Source of the DNA: Thermoguttaceae bacterium
GTDB lineage: Bacteria; Planctomycetota; Planctomycetia; Pirellulales; Thermoguttaceae
Reading direction: 5' to 3'
Length of the DNA stretch: 6,228 nucleotides
NCBI GenBank assembly: GCA_017549085.1
Contig: JAFYVO010000335.1
Location: 1-6,228 of the forward strand
The translations under genes were made by a program, and so were the position numbers. Positions within the stretch are counted from its first letter, which is position 1; every line of letters begins with the position of its first letter. This document shows positions 6,207-6,228 of the stretch, one piece after another. Under the pieces are notes generated by a model that searched no databases, was not told the origin of the DNA, and saw only the letters and a list, made by a program, of their open reading frames with translations.

Positions 6207-6228
6207 ATGTTCATACAGTGTGAGCTTC
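6207..6228 (+). CDS. Start of an unidentified gene running off the right edge
   Basis: Only seven codons are visible (MFIQCEL), too few to identify. The case for a gene is its context: an ATG about 29 nt after a well-formed promoter, an AGG five bases before the ATG that could serve as a weak ribosome site, and an in-frame stop at 6180-6182 that fixes this ATG as the first possible start. The gene diverges from sdhCAB. Confidence 0.4.

Overview
The window holds a B-type succinate dehydrogenase / fumarate reductase operon (sdhC-sdhA-sdhB) on the minus strand. It is followed on the same strand by the first 414 residues of a membrane transporter of the aspartate:alanine exchanger (AspT/YidE/SucE) family, which runs off the left edge. 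All four coding regions are dense in CpG-containing codons (GCG, TCG, ACG, CCG, CGC). The spacers are AT-richer. The protein sequences resemble the Bacteroidota/PVC/epsilon type of the enzyme: a single five-helix diheme cytochrome b subunit, and a flavoprotein with HPTC and NLVPRD motifs. None of the starts has a strong Shine-Dalgarno sequence. The promoter-like sites look like ordinary sigma-70 sites (TTGACA/TTGACG, 16-base spacer, TAnnAT-like -10) rather than the Bacteroidota type. On balance this suggests a Gram-negative bacterium of the PVC group or a relative, probably with an anaerobic or menaquinone-based respiration. That placement is an inference with low confidence.

Layout from left to right: transporter, partial (1-1244, minus); 241-bp spacer with GC-rich inverted repeats and a T7 run; sdhB (1486-2226, minus); 79-bp spacer; sdhA (2306-4255, minus); 117-bp spacer with an interrupted palindrome just after sdhC; sdhC (4373-5152, minus). 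A stretch of about 1,050 bp with no convincing protein gene follows (5153-6206), and a probable plus-strand gene start sits at the right edge (6207-6228).

The non-coding stretch is not empty. It carries a good minus-strand promoter (TTGACA, 16 bases, TTTAAT) that would give sdhC a leader of about 265 nt. That leader contains a perfect 7-bp hairpin and then a hairpin with a T8 tract, so it may be an attenuator or a separate small RNA of about 86 nt. A possible plus-strand promoter shares the same -35 bases and points towards a good intrinsic terminator at 5584-5610. Two plus-strand promoters with the same TTGACG/16-base layout lie in tandem before the gene at the right edge.

Functionally, SdhA (FAD, dicarboxylate site), SdhB (three iron-sulfur clusters) and SdhC (two haems, quinone site) form a membrane complex that interconverts succinate and fumarate. 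The transporter downstream belongs to a family that includes the succinate exporter SucE1 of Corynebacterium glutamicum. Succinate or dicarboxylate export coupled to fumarate reduction is therefore a reasonable hypothesis. I see no mobile element, CRISPR array, tRNA or rRNA, and no clear evidence of a wholly new system.
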